Source of the DNA: JANQEU01 sp965601455
GTDB lineage: Bacteria; Bacteroidota; Bacteroidia; Cytophagales; Cyclobacteriaceae
Length of the DNA: 64,000 nt
NCBI GenBank assembly: GCA_965601455.1
Contig: OZ271831.1
Location: 3,658,001-3,722,000 of the forward strand
Direction: 5' to 3'
Shown: positions 56,401 through 63,665 of the stretch, in pieces
Layout of the letters: each line of letters starts with the position of its first letter
Numbering within the stretch: the first letter of the stretch is position 1
Notes under the pieces: model-generated
Told to the model about the DNA's origin: nothing
Databases searched by the model: none
The model's input: the letters and a program-made list of their open reading frames with translations, nothing else
Program-made: the position numbers and the translations under genes

Positions 56401-59400
56401 TCCTTGCTACTTTTTGGTCTAATTCGATCGCATCCTCCCGAGCTATCGCCATAATGTTGTTCTCAAAGCCATCGTTGGTCGATCCCGATCGGTTAAAGAT
56501 CACTGATCCACTTGGAGTGGTATAATCATCCTGATATGAAATTCCGTATTTAATAGCCAGATACGATTCAATGCCTTTTCGTTGCAAATCACCTAATCCA
56601 TCCTGGAAAATGATAAATTCGGCTATTTGACCTTCCCACTCATTACCACCCGTGGCATCGTCACCAATTACATATAGATAGGTACCAGCATCATTGTCGT
56701 TGGTTCCGTTTGTCACGGTGTAGGGAGTTTGAAAATCTCCGCCATCTTCATAAATATTGGCAATGGTACCTTCAGGATGAACAATGCTGTAAATGGTTGT
56801 GATATTATCCTGCGTTACGAAATTATTATTACCTGCATATCGATCCTTAAAAAAATACGTCCGATCATTGGCACCTCCCGCTGAACCTTGTACATAGGTA
56901 TCAAACCAGGCGTTGGTGTTGGAACCTGAAGTCTCGTCAAATCCAACTATGAAAAAAGTAAACCCACCTGTGGTGGTAACAGATCCTGTAATGGGTCGGG
57001 CATCACCACTGAAGTTCACCGCCGGATTAAAATTGAATATGTTATCGCTTATTGAAACAGCTCCCTCTGTAAGTGTGTTTAGGCCTGCTTCATTGTCAAA
57101 CTCTGAATCGTCATTATCAGCATCGTTACCAAGACCTCCCTGGTCCGCCCAAAGAGTGACAATGTTAGACGAAGCCGTAACGCCTGAGTCGGCTTTCAGC
57201 CATACCAATAAATTCGGGTTTTCGTCTGACAACGCCTGGTTCACACTAAACGTGAAATAATCTCCATCATTAAAATCGTAACTCACCGAATTAAATGATC
57301 CGCTTTGACTTACGGCCACTCGGGTAACTCCTGTTCCAAATGTTGGATCAGTAGAAATTAGTAAGGAATCTAATGGATAGGTATTTGTGGAGATCCCCAG
57401 ATTGATGGTGCCAACTGTACCCACTTCGTTTACTTTCCAAACCTTATTAGTCAGCGTATTTCCATTGGCGGTCGTGACTTCAAAATCGCCACCATTGTCG
57501 GACACAAAAAAGAACTCCTTGTCATCCAGACCACCGGATCTGCCATCATTGGACGTTGTGTAGTCCTCTTCCAGGGCGATGATAAGCGAATCACTTCTCG
57601 AAACTTTCTGATTAAGGCCTGATGCGACATCCCGACCCAAGGCAGCAATAGTAGATTCATATCCATCGTTAGCGGTAGAATTATCAACATCAAAAATCAA
57701 AGTTCCATCAGAGTCGAGATAGTCATGACCTAAGGTCAAACCATATTTTACCGCCAGGTAAGATGACACCTGTTCTCTTTGGGCTGCTGAAAGCGTTTCA
57801 TCATAAACTACCAGCTCATTGATGATTCCCTGATATGTATTGCCGCCATTATCATCGTCACCTAGTGTGTAATCAAAAGTTGCCGTAGCACCAGTTGCTG
57901 TGGTTGTATACCCCGACTCGAAAGTGTTCCCATTTAGATATAGATCTGCCGCAGTCCCTGCAGGGTGGTCAATGGCGAATAAAGCTGTCTGATTCTTTGG
58001 TATATTAGAACTAAAAGCAGCTCCACCGGCGTACGAATTATCATATAGCGGATGGCTCTGTCCACCACCATTTAATTCAAAAAGAGCACCACCGGAATTC
58101 GATCCACTTGAGTCCGAGTAAATCCCGAATATGGTTAGGTTAGAACTACCAGTTGTTAATTGGCCTTCCAACGATGTGGGATCTGCATTAAAATTGACAC
58201 CCGATTGAAAGTTGGTAATATTGGTACGTAACTCAGCCAAGCCCGAAGGATCGGTCGCGTCGTTTGTATTTGTCGTCTGATCTCTCCAATTATCCACAGC
58301 ACTCCCTGTGGTTTCTACCCCATTATCAGGCTGTAGCCATAAAGTAAGGTCTGTTGAAATTCCACCAGGAGCGGCCCCTTCAAAACCAAGTGTGAAAAAC
58401 TGGGTGGCATCATCAGTGTCCGAATCCGAAACTGAGAAGGACACTTCGCTACCATTTAAAGAAGGTGTAATTCCGAGATTTGTAAAATCACTTACATCAT
58501 CTGTTCTTTTATAAAGTGTAAAACCGGCTACGTTGGTCAGTCCCAGATCGTCCAAGTTGAAAGTAACCGTGATATCTGCACCAGGATTACTGACACCCTC
58601 TGTCTTTTCAATTTTCCAAATCCTCTGAAGCCTTACAAAACCTGCATCCGGAACATTGGCCGGTGTAGTGGAAGTAAGACCCCCATCGTGCCCTGCGAAA
58701 ATCCATTCATCAGCATCAAAAAGTGTTGAACCTGTTCCGCTGGCACCTTCAAGGAAAATACCTCCCCCCGAGCTTGTTGAGGACATATGTTCACTACTTC
58801 CTTCGTTTCCAATTCCAACTAAATCCTCGAGATAATCAGTACCCATATACGTTCCCGTGTACAAATCATTTGAGGTAGTTAAGGCGTATCTCGCATTGAA
58901 ATAGTTCTGAAGAATGATGTATTGTGCGCTATTCAACACATCACCGAAAATGATCACTTCAGCAACCTCTCCGTTATAATCCTGTGAGGCAGAACTACTG
59001 CCGATACGCATGGGTCCATCTCCAGAGTTTCCGTTATAGGAAGCGTTGGCACTGGTAACTGACTCGACAAAGGAATCCATAGTAAATAGGTAGACTGAAT
59101 CACCAGCAGGATCAACACCAAATCTCGCAACATGAAATGCACCGTCAGTAAATGCGTCATTCTGTGTAGCTGAACCATCTGATGAAACTATTCCCCAGGC
59201 TGAGGCTCCTGTTCGAAAAAAGACCTCAATATCATTTGCTTCATTATTCTCAACCGGACTACCGTTTGCTCCTCCCCGAGAAACAAAAGACATGAAGGAT
59301 GAAGTACTATTAGCTCTTGGAAACTGGATCGCATACCCAGAATTGCCAGCGGCTTGTTCAAACACAAAGAATACATCTCCTACGTTATCGGGGACATTCC

Positions 59401-59734
59401 CTGTATTACCCAGAAGGCTAGCCGTATTTGGACCGGATAGAAAACCATTGGATGTCTCCGACATGTCTATTGTCGGACGATTATTCAAACCTGTAGAATT
59501 GACAGTGAAAGTGGATCCGGATGTAAAATCGTTTCCATTACCAGATAGGTCCCCCCAATCGGTCACCTGGCTTGACCCATTTAATGTGACAAGGGAATCT
59601 GCTCTTAGCCAAAGGATTAAGGAGTCGCTTGCTGTACTCGCTGAACCAATACCTGCAGGACTGGATTGGCTAAAACCTGGCAAGGCAATGCAGCCCATTA
59701 TGACAAACAGGAAGACGGCGAGGGCGGATCTCAT
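47480..59734 (-). CDS. Giant 4084-residue T9SS-exported surface protein with repeated LamG-like units
   Basis: A signal peptide (1-23) is followed by four units starting at LILW (39), LTLW (463), LLVW (842) and LRLW (1245). Each has a LamG/concanavalin-like domain (SGNGNDF-type motif) and a second beta domain ending in a YFTF-like strand. Residues ~1620-3960 are three long beta-helix-like modules rich in TGG/SGG, each starting with a W...NW motif and two containing an FPIG or YPIG segment. The C-terminus has an FnIII-like domain (VELVYLRGSY, NDYFEVERS) and a T9SS type A sorting domain from about 4003 (VYPNPITENRF, GIYTAIID). Probably an adhesin or matrix protein; no catalytic motif seen. Confidence 0.93.
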   Translation of the reverse strand: MRSALAVFLFVIMGCIALPGFSQSSPAGIGSASTASDSLILWLRADSLVTLNGSSQVTDWGDLSGNGNDFTSGSTFTVNSTGLNNRPTIDMSETSNGFLSGPNTASLLGNTGNVPDNVGDVFFVFEQAAGNSGYAIQFPRANSTSSFMSFVSRGGANGSPVENNEANDIEVFFRTGASAWGIVSSDGSATQNDAFTDGAFHVARFGVDPAGDSVYLFTMDSFVESVTSANASYNGNSGDGPMRIGSSSASQDYNGEVAEVIIFGDVLNSAQYIILQNYFNARYALTTSNDLYTGTYMGTDYLEDLVGIGNEGSSEHMSSTSSGGGIFLEGASGTGSTLFDADEWIFAGHDGGLTSTTPANVPDAGFVRLQRIWKIEKTEGVSNPGADITVTFNLDDLGLTNVAGFTLYKRTDDVSDFTNLGITPSLNGSEVSFSVSDSDTDDATQFFTLGFEGAAPGGISTDLTLWLQPDNGVETTGSAVDNWRDQTTNTNDATDPSGLAELRTNITNFQSGVNFNADPTSLEGQLTTGSSNLTIFGIYSDSSGSNSGGALFELNGGGQSHPLYDNSYAGGAAFSSNIPKNQTALFAIDHPAGTAADLYLNGNTFESGYTTTATGATATFDYTLGDDDNGGNTYQGIINELVVYDETLSAAQREQVSSYLAVKYGLTLGHDYLDSDGTLIFDVDNSTANDGYESTIAALGRDVASGLNQKVSRSDSLIIALEEDYTTSNDGRSGGLDDKEFFFVSDNGGDFEVTTANGNTLTNKVWKVNEVGTVGTINLGISTNTYPLDSLLISTDPTFGTGVTRVAVSQSGSFNSVSYDFNDGDYFTFSVNQALSDENPNLLVWLKADSGVTASSNIVTLWADQGGLGNDADNDDSEFDNEAGLNTLTEGAVSISDNIFNFNPAVNFSGDARPITGSVTTTGGFTFFIVGFDETSGSNTNAWFDTYVQGSAGGANDRTYFFKDRYAGNNNFVTQDNITTIYSIVHPEGTIANIYEDGGDFQTPYTVTNGTNDNDAGTYLYVIGDDATGGNEWEGQIAEFIIFQDGLGDLQRKGIESYLAIKYGISYQDDYTTPSGSVIFNRSGSTNDGFENNIMAIAREDAIELDQKVARSQSGSLILAMEQNFESTNPSRTSTFSDQSYTFVSSNLGSVAADSTYRGFASTRIGRKWKINETNNPGAVYVALSDGVASELNVMLVSSDSSFSVVEEVELFQSGGYYYANYDFSDGQYFTFAYSVAPAGLVNGLRLWLRSDSGVTETSNNVSAWADQSGNGGDGLTPGTDPLLTTGAINFNPAINFSSGGTRVQGSLITTTDSLTVFIVATDSSGSSSGNVLFEFDDTMTPLTFDDGNYGGVAFASEILKDTTQLLTLIQPEGSGSTDIFQNGASFESGITPSAVSATTYTYALGENVDGGNGLQGLIAEFIVFDSALSVNSRQKLETYLAVKYAMPVPNDLVSANGDIILDASESVGYLSGLTALGRDDRSLLDQKVAKSVYDSLYLATEEDFITANESRTSAFSDEQYLAITNNGGDFTVNSDYKGQSNVRLDRVWKVHELNNPGSVFLAFPNTGVFATLQTMLISNDPNFESGVFEKTLTVSGGYNVIERDLGDGQYFTFTTSQPTTDIWYSYLSGDWSDTLNWTLDGAVSALYVNPNAEIPSEGDSVVIKSGRSITADFNGICIEKMELIGTLDLGNTSGHDFTYMEGSGVLRLAGAAGLDNYPDGIDTLFYSTTEGGRVEYYGSGLTLNQTRRYKDLTIELSDSNDDIVLTGDSIYVFGNLTINSGEYQINNNSATNNLVTTVFGDVLIEENGGIGVGSANARHEFDLYGDFTNLGQVDFTNRTSQILGSDATDGIVDVNFISDDQNQSVSLFNNTDFYRIEVDKGVDKTYEVAINAADAAFFNLYGSAFDAHPNNAQLDPDTPGLENDNAVGLFYGTLRAGNGIDLGELNNGGNYNVSEGAALIIDGGSTAKSAGTAIVLYGDIEVNSGTLDAPINSGITNRDNGQLTINGGTVTVNQYRTSVNGASAQGGLTMTGGIFNVTGVNTNTGYYIFSLTYEGNVFNMSGGTLNLSGSNTQGGIYINSAEENISVTGGEVNLDVTNANDLLITSTAPFFNLNVLRTDAAGSGAVIVNAGTSGTGGGQTSFTPDGLVVLNDFKIDSTGGNGTVFDANGFDVNVTGSLIVDPGTTVDLTGMEFTFDGAGGSSFDIRNGSRLDLDTLIINKNLDAVIVDISNGTDTAILVNNYLNLANGQFDLDTFQIKVAGNINIADTIGTTSSTGKLFMTGSSEQSITSVNGFVYDIEVDSANGVDLNGDFGVDSLILDAGVFDINTHRLTALSPIQTNGSFGTSLMIQSDGNASDGGLEYYFDGSVTDPTSVIYPIGTDANATVRYTPVSLDLSGVTMLDDGYVSITISDTELQTTNLSGGNILSYYWRVGNREFGALPTAEYTFTYADSDDDATSEASFVPGKVLDEVPFTRSSELIGNVNTTTNVITFDNDGGGGFTLENANYTAGVPARFTGSVETYYSYAPNGSWVNYQSAANWSTVSHTDPTNTGTYPQEGDVAIIGSTRSGGGTGRIQIRGNTSNDITIAALIFDSQAGGTALNVTDMSRLRIRGGRTFTAGTVSGLGEMVQDIGLPGQTATIIGDFGEFLEVDDSGWFFWFQSVQDVTISDRFDYPIFRTFGSNGTLTFSQDVTAHGVVIDSDTELRITTNYTVDSLVLIGSNQSGALEFRDVGSNLTFETGDLIFSDDANNSISVQNSGSDIHRLIVNGDIDLDEGTTFDLTSGSSQVEIEFTGEGQHSFENSAGITPDLYRIIMDKGVDTTNTFTFNTVFTLSGPTTSVPQAVELQNGKLIFNSAATVELADNSDFTIPGTSGLELTQGTFTSTDATILLDGLLRVNGASVTLGSTDIEYSTTGSALLNVSSGSLEVGGQIRRSTTSTTGVLKYRQTGGDVDIATDQASTTSRASFEVLNSGSEFTLTGGTFNIHRGVTGDANESLELDPEANDLTGSTITIFENLLSDYGANFFNIKSAIPLPNLTIEGSVDLPDARLYTLPLEVEDLTINTNQSLLANGFDLTITGDVVNNGLLQNSTGETILANTGSQSLSGSGTWSLFDLRKNGSGTTTASVDLVLGNDLYLTAGVLDIGSSTISLQRDAYVQSTFSNSGGNGLVFNGTANQELYGLSNNTIEIGTITIENLSGVDIPDGNGYNFDITQNLRLDGGVFNIGGSLVTIRRGAVITDVTPFGINNMVQTNSSFTDNGLKQEFPSVASDTVVFFPIGETKYTPVQLNLNSGTTQGAIRTRPANERHPTIVENAESPNPEIVDADNVLQYHWIVVAEELTNANGSATFFYEEADALVTSPYDTSHYIPARLLSNDINWDKYAPTFFLGGSETFEIPLSNATSAEITGDYTAGVGSSDGINNDIEGAIPNTITQYESVISGMGSYSVAANWNPLNGSPAPTNGVGPVGAQITISSGDTLELDISNIRIYATVVEAGGVLYVPTGVNGIRLGIVSGSGTIVLEDNELLPTGEYSDFLTCSGGALQYSGTSTYNVLSGIPQIRSVTFEGSGTRTLPNNALTVCDVFLVDGPTVELNTGQTYVIGDADTDNMEVRSGSVSLSASSTIDLTGDFLVSGGSFSGSTGTSISISDDVNFSAGTLNWNNTSVTMNGTTEQLFDGDFTGTAAFDNLEINNTGSGVTINTGDILINGILTLTDGLFNTTSSETLVISSTGSYSGGSSASYITGPMTKNSIAAASTYTFPVGKAARYAPAAIVNVGTGNDNWTTEYFTTTGAFTSTSFDPDDPGSGKNALLTVRNTDRWEITSAGSNSAQIRVSYGAHNFMPDNESIRVVWWDGDTDNRWENRGGIISGNSTSGTVTSEDVISFSTQQFGLGLAPEDPLPVELVYLRGSYMENRVRIWWKTATEINNDYFEVERSRDGENFEAIGKVTGGGNSSGPIDYEFFDLNPYRVDAYYRLVQYDYDGETEPSKIILVESPRNVLETSIDVYPNPITENRFTVSIEGLEEGELITLQVVDLFGKMHHFSKITYRLQPIEVRVDNHMKPGIYTAIIDMDDRVQVIKLLVR
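54870..59620 (-). repeat. Four tandem LamG-containing repeat units inside the giant gene
   Basis: Unit starts by residue are 39, 463, 842 and 1245, spacing 424, 379 and 403. Shared landmarks: L-x-L-W-L-(R/K/Q)-(A/S/P)-D, W-x-D-(Q/L)-(S/T/G)...N(D), LAVKYG/LAIKYG, a variable insert, K(V/I)(A/S)RS or KVAKS, and a W-K-(V/I) segment. The units are diverged, so this is old duplication rather than recent expansion. Confidence 0.85.
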
Positions 59735-59852
59735 CTAAATTCGTTTGTTAACCTTTGTGCAAGATTAATACGGTGACATGGACAAAGATAACCCTGTCTC
59801 TAAAAAAAACTAAGAAGTCTATTAATTTGAGTTTTTTGGCGGAATTGTATTG

Positions 59853-61085
59853 TCACCTATCAAACTTAAATGGATTCATATCAATCTCAGCTGATTTTCC
59901 ACGAACCAAGTCTGAGATCATTTTGGCGGTAGCCGGAGCAAGGCTCACTCCTAGCATCCCGTGACCCGTGGCGATATATACATTGGGATACCCCGGTAGT
60001 TCCCCGATAATAGGCATACCATCAGTCGAACAAGGACGAAAACCCATCCAAACATCTGTTTTTTCAGGCATCGAAACTTTAATCTCAGGGTAGTACGAAG
60101 GAATGGATTCTACAATGCCCCTTACTCTATTCATACGGACCTTATTATTGATTTTTGAAAGCTCCATGGTTCCTCCGAACCGAATAGAATCACCTAAAGG
60201 CGTAACCGAAACCCGATGATCCAAAAGTAAAGATGCTAGTTTCAAGCCCGCATTATTTGGAATATCAAAGCTATACCCCTTACCCGGCATTAGGGGGATG
60301 TTTAATTTGAAGAAAGACTTTATGAATTCTCTACTCCATACTCCGGCTGTAACAACCATCTGATCAAGTTCATAAATCTCTGAGTCTAGATGTAGCTTTA
60401 TCTGCTTATCATACTTAATACCTTTGATATTTGAATTGGAAATGAATTGAACGCCTTTTTCTTTCAATTTCATTTGGAGTTGATTCATCAATTTTCCGGG
60501 ATTCAATGTGGCATCCTGGGGAAAATGTATTCCTCCTTTCACCGAGTATTTCGTTCCGGGATCTAAGGTAGACACCCCTTCACCGGATAGCATTTTAGCC
60601 GGTATTCCAAATTGATTGGCTAAATCCACAAGCTCTGATTCTTCTTTACCCGTTTCCTCTGACTGAAAGAGCATCACAATTCCTCTTTTGTCCAGTGAAA
60701 AGTCTATTTCCGATGATTCTTCAAGCTGAAAATACAAATTTCTGCTCATCTGACTGAGCTCAATTAAGGCAGGTGCGTTTTGCTTAACATTTCGCTCGTT
60801 AGCATGGTTAAAAAAGGATAGCAGCCAGTTCAGAGAAGCTAAATCCAGTGTTGGTTTTATATATAAAGGAGATGTTGAACTTAATAACCATTTCAAGCCT
60901 TTGGACACCACACCTGGAGAGGCCAAGGGTATCATGTGACTGGGGACAATCATTCCCGCATTTCCGTAGGAGGTTCCTCCCCTCATGGATCCCTTGTCGA
61001 AAATCGTTACTTCATAACCCTCCTTGGACAGAAACCAAGCGGTAAATGTTCCAATAATCCCACCACCAATTATCCCAATTCTCAC
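59853..61085 (-). CDS. FAD-dependent D-amino acid (D-hydroxyproline) dehydrogenase
   Basis: 410 residues, DadA-like. FAD-binding GGGIIG (7-12) at the N-terminus and GxxYGNAGMI after it; C-terminal GHGMLGVSLAPAT. The start is the GTG at 61085, 4 nt after the epimerase stop. By itself it could be D-alanine dehydrogenase, but the operon with hydroxyproline epimerase and ketoglutarate-semialdehyde dehydrogenase makes oxidation of cis-4-hydroxy-D-proline the best guess. Last gene of the operon. Confidence 0.88.
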   Translation of the reverse strand: MRIGIIGGGIIGTFTAWFLSKEGYEVTIFDKGSMRGGTSYGNAGMIVPSHMIPLASPGVVSKGLKWLLSSTSPLYIKPTLDLASLNWLLSFFNHANERNVKQNAPALIELSQMSRNLYFQLEESSEIDFSLDKRGIVMLFQSEETGKEESELVDLANQFGIPAKMLSGEGVSTLDPGTKYSVKGGIHFPQDATLNPGKLMNQLQMKLKEKGVQFISNSNIKGIKYDKQIKLHLDSEIYELDQMVVTAGVWSREFIKSFFKLNIPLMPGKGYSFDIPNNAGLKLASLLLDHRVSVTPLGDSIRFGGTMELSKINNKVRMNRVRGIVESIPSYYPEIKVSMPEKTDVWMGFRPCSTDGMPIIGELPGYPNVYIATGHGMLGVSLAPATAKMISDLVRGKSAEIDMNPFKFDR

Positions 61086-61089
61086 CGCT

Positions 61090-62085
61090 CTAAATCACCT
61101 GGAATCCCTCAGGGAAGGGATCATTTTCATCTACATAAATAGTATTCTTACCTATCACCTTAGCCCAACCCTCAATCGCCGGAATAATTGCTTTCTTACC
61201 AGCAATTTTCGTTTCTTCAACTACCTCCCCGACAAATTGACTCCCAATAATGCTTTCATGCACAAAACGCTGACCCTTTTTCAATTTTCCCTTAATGAAC
61301 TGTTGGGCCATACGGGCTGAAGTGCCCGTTCCACAAGGAGATCGATCAATCGCTTTCTCCCCGTAAAACACAGCATTGGCAGCTGTGGAATCGGCTTTCT
61401 GGGGAATTCCTCCCCATAAGACATGGCTAACTCCCCTAATATCGTGGTTTAAAGGGTGTATCAATTCATATTTTCGATTAATGGCGTCTCTTGCTTGCCT
61501 GCTGAACTGAATAAGTTCAAGAGCTGAATGCTCCTGAATCCCAATGAAGTTTTCCTGGATCTCTACAATGGCATAGAAATTACCACCATATCCAACATCA
61601 AAATGAAGTTCACCTAAATCACTGGAATGGAATACTGCATTCTCCAAGGCCAGATAAGATGGAACATTCTCAAATCGAACGGATAGGACCTTATTGTTTC
61701 TCTGCTTGTATTTGACCTTTACCAGGCCTGCTGGTGTTTCAATAGACAGTATTCCTGATACTTTCGGTTGGACCATGCCGTGTTCAATTGCCACGGTGAC
61801 GGTTCCTATCAGTCCGTGTCCGCACATGGGAAGGCAACCACTGGTTTCGATAAACAGTACGCCGACATCATTGTTGTCGTCAACTGCCGGATATAGCATA
61901 CTTCCGGACATCATATCATGGCCGCGTGGTTCAAACATCAATGCTTTTCTGATCCAGTCAAATTCCCGAAGAAAATGCTGCCTTCTTTCGAACATATTTT
62001 CTCCTTCCAGATCAGGTATTCCACTGGTTACTACCCTTACCGGATTACCACATGTATGGGCATCAATGCAAGAGAAGGTATGCAT
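61090..62085 (-). CDS. 4-hydroxyproline 2-epimerase (proline racemase family)
   Basis: Converts trans-4-hydroxy-L-proline to cis-4-hydroxy-D-proline. 331 residues with both catalytic cysteines of the racemase/epimerase group: C88 in MCGHG and C251 in DRSPCGTGTSA. Trans-3-hydroxyproline dehydratases of this family have Thr at the second site, so that role is unlikely. Proline racemase is the main alternative; context favours the epimerase. The start overlaps the dehydrogenase stop by 1 nt. Confidence 0.92.
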   Translation of the reverse strand: MHTFSCIDAHTCGNPVRVVTSGIPDLEGENMFERRQHFLREFDWIRKALMFEPRGHDMMSGSMLYPAVDDNNDVGVLFIETSGCLPMCGHGLIGTVTVAIEHGMVQPKVSGILSIETPAGLVKVKYKQRNNKVLSVRFENVPSYLALENAVFHSSDLGELHFDVGYGGNFYAIVEIQENFIGIQEHSALELIQFSRQARDAINRKYELIHPLNHDIRGVSHVLWGGIPQKADSTAANAVFYGEKAIDRSPCGTGTSARMAQQFIKGKLKKGQRFVHESIIGSQFVGEVVEETKIAGKKAIIPAIEGWAKVIGKNTIYVDENDPFPEGFQVI

Positions 62086-63665
62086 CAGGTGACATCTTCA
62101 CGGGTTTGCTCGCCGTTTATTTTTCTCCAAATCTTGCTAAGATTGGAGTTTCTAAGCTCAACGGGTAAAATCGATTCCGGTGCATCCTGCCATGCAATAG
62201 GTCTGACAAACCGCTTAATTGCATCTGCACCCACGGATGTAAATCTTGAATCCGTTGTTGAAGGAAAGGGACCTCCATGTTGCATAGCATACCCAACTTC
62301 AACACCAGTAGGTACACCATTGAAGATCACACGACCGCAAATTTCCTCAAGTTGATAGATTAAATCCTTATGAGCTTTAAAATCCTCCTCTGTTCCAAAA
62401 ATGGAGGTAGTCAGCTGTCCCTGTACGGAAGACGCCAACTTAAGAAGATCTTCCTGGGAATCGGCCTCAATTAACATGGTAAAGGGTCCGAAGATTTCTT
62501 CTTTTAAATATGGATTATCCATAAATGTAGCAGCATCGACCTTTGCAAATGTTGCAGCGCCACAAAGGTCTTTACTTTTGGATTGAATCACTCGGGTTAC
62601 TCCGGGCATGGATAGTATGGACTCCAAACTTGAATGATACGTAGTGTAAATGCCACGGCTTAACATAGGCACGGGTTCATAACCGCTTATTAGATCCGTC
62701 ATCTTTGAGACGAATGAATCTAGCCCCTGGCCCTTGACCGCCATAATCACTCCCGGGTTGGTACAAAATTGACCGGCACCTAAACACACAGATCCCGAGA
62801 GAATTTCTGCTAGTGAATCTGCTTCTTTCTGAAGTTTATTCTCCAATAATACCACTGGGTTAATGCTACCCATCTCCGAGAAAATCGGAATAGGAGTCAT
62901 CCTTTTCTGGTTCAGGTCAAACAGCGATTTACCCCCCTTGTAAGATCCGGTAAAGGCAATGGCTTTTACTTGCTCATCTAATGCCAACTGTTGGGCAAGG
63001 TTGATGTCTGCTGCGTTAATACTTGAGAAGACTCCATCAGGCATACCTGTCTTTTTTGCAGCTTCGATTATGGCACTTGCCACAATCTCATTAGTTCCAG
63101 GGTGGAGTGGATGTGATTTAACAATCACAGGGTTGCCTGCTGCCAGGGCGGAGGCCGTATCGCCACCTGCTGTCGAAAAAGCAAGAGGGAAATTGCTTGC
63201 CGTAAATACGGCTACCGGTCCTATTGGCCGCATCATTTTCCTGATATCAGGTTTTGGAAGCGGAGTACGTTTTGGGTCACCTGTGTCAATGATTGCCTCA
63301 ACGTACGACCCTTCTTCAAGAATTGATGCGAAAAGCTTCAACTGATTTACGGTTCTCGCACGTTCTCCTTCTATTCTCCCTTCTGGAAGTCCGGTTTCCA
63401 GGGTTGCCCGTTTGGTAATTTCATCACCGTAAGATTCAATTTGTGCCGCAATTCCTCGTAAGAAAGTGGCCCGGGTTCCAGGCTCCATTTTCGAATACTT
63501 GCGATAGGCCGAAGCCGCTTTTGCCACAGCAGATCTAATATCATCAAGAGATGCCTGATGAAATTTTTCGGGAAGATCCTTAGCTCTTAATGGACTATAA
63601 GCATTCCTGAAGGAGTCTCCCTCCTTTGCCCGTTCAAATCCTATAAAACTGCTTCCTTCAATCAT
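62085..63665 (-). CDS. 2,5-dioxovalerate (alpha-ketoglutaric semialdehyde) dehydrogenase
   Basis: 526 residues, aldehyde dehydrogenase superfamily. Catalytic C301 in GQFCTNPG, general-base Glu in EMGSINPVV, cofactor loop FTGSYKGG and EEIFGPFTML near the C-terminus. Size and GQFCTNPG fit the NADP-preferring KGSADH type. It would oxidise the semialdehyde made by the adjacent DapA-family deaminase to 2-oxoglutarate. It overlaps that gene by 4 nt (ATGA). Confidence 0.9.
   Translation of the reverse strand: MIEGSSFIGFERAKEGDSFRNAYSPLRAKDLPEKFHQASLDDIRSAVAKAASAYRKYSKMEPGTRATFLRGIAAQIESYGDEITKRATLETGLPEGRIEGERARTVNQLKLFASILEEGSYVEAIIDTGDPKRTPLPKPDIRKMMRPIGPVAVFTASNFPLAFSTAGGDTASALAAGNPVIVKSHPLHPGTNEIVASAIIEAAKKTGMPDGVFSSINAADINLAQQLALDEQVKAIAFTGSYKGGKSLFDLNQKRMTPIPIFSEMGSINPVVLLENKLQKEADSLAEILSGSVCLGAGQFCTNPGVIMAVKGQGLDSFVSKMTDLISGYEPVPMLSRGIYTTYHSSLESILSMPGVTRVIQSKSKDLCGAATFAKVDAATFMDNPYLKEEIFGPFTMLIEADSQEDLLKLASSVQGQLTTSIFGTEEDFKAHKDLIYQLEEICGRVIFNGVPTGVEVGYAMQHGGPFPSTTDSRFTSVGADAIKRFVRPIAWQDAPESILPVELRNSNLSKIWRKINGEQTREDVT

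Noticed and set aside
59853..61085. Annotation as D-alanine dehydrogenase (DadA) in alanine catabolism
   Set aside because: The family fits, but the tightly coupled hydroxyproline epimerase and KGSADH make D-hydroxyproline the better substrate.
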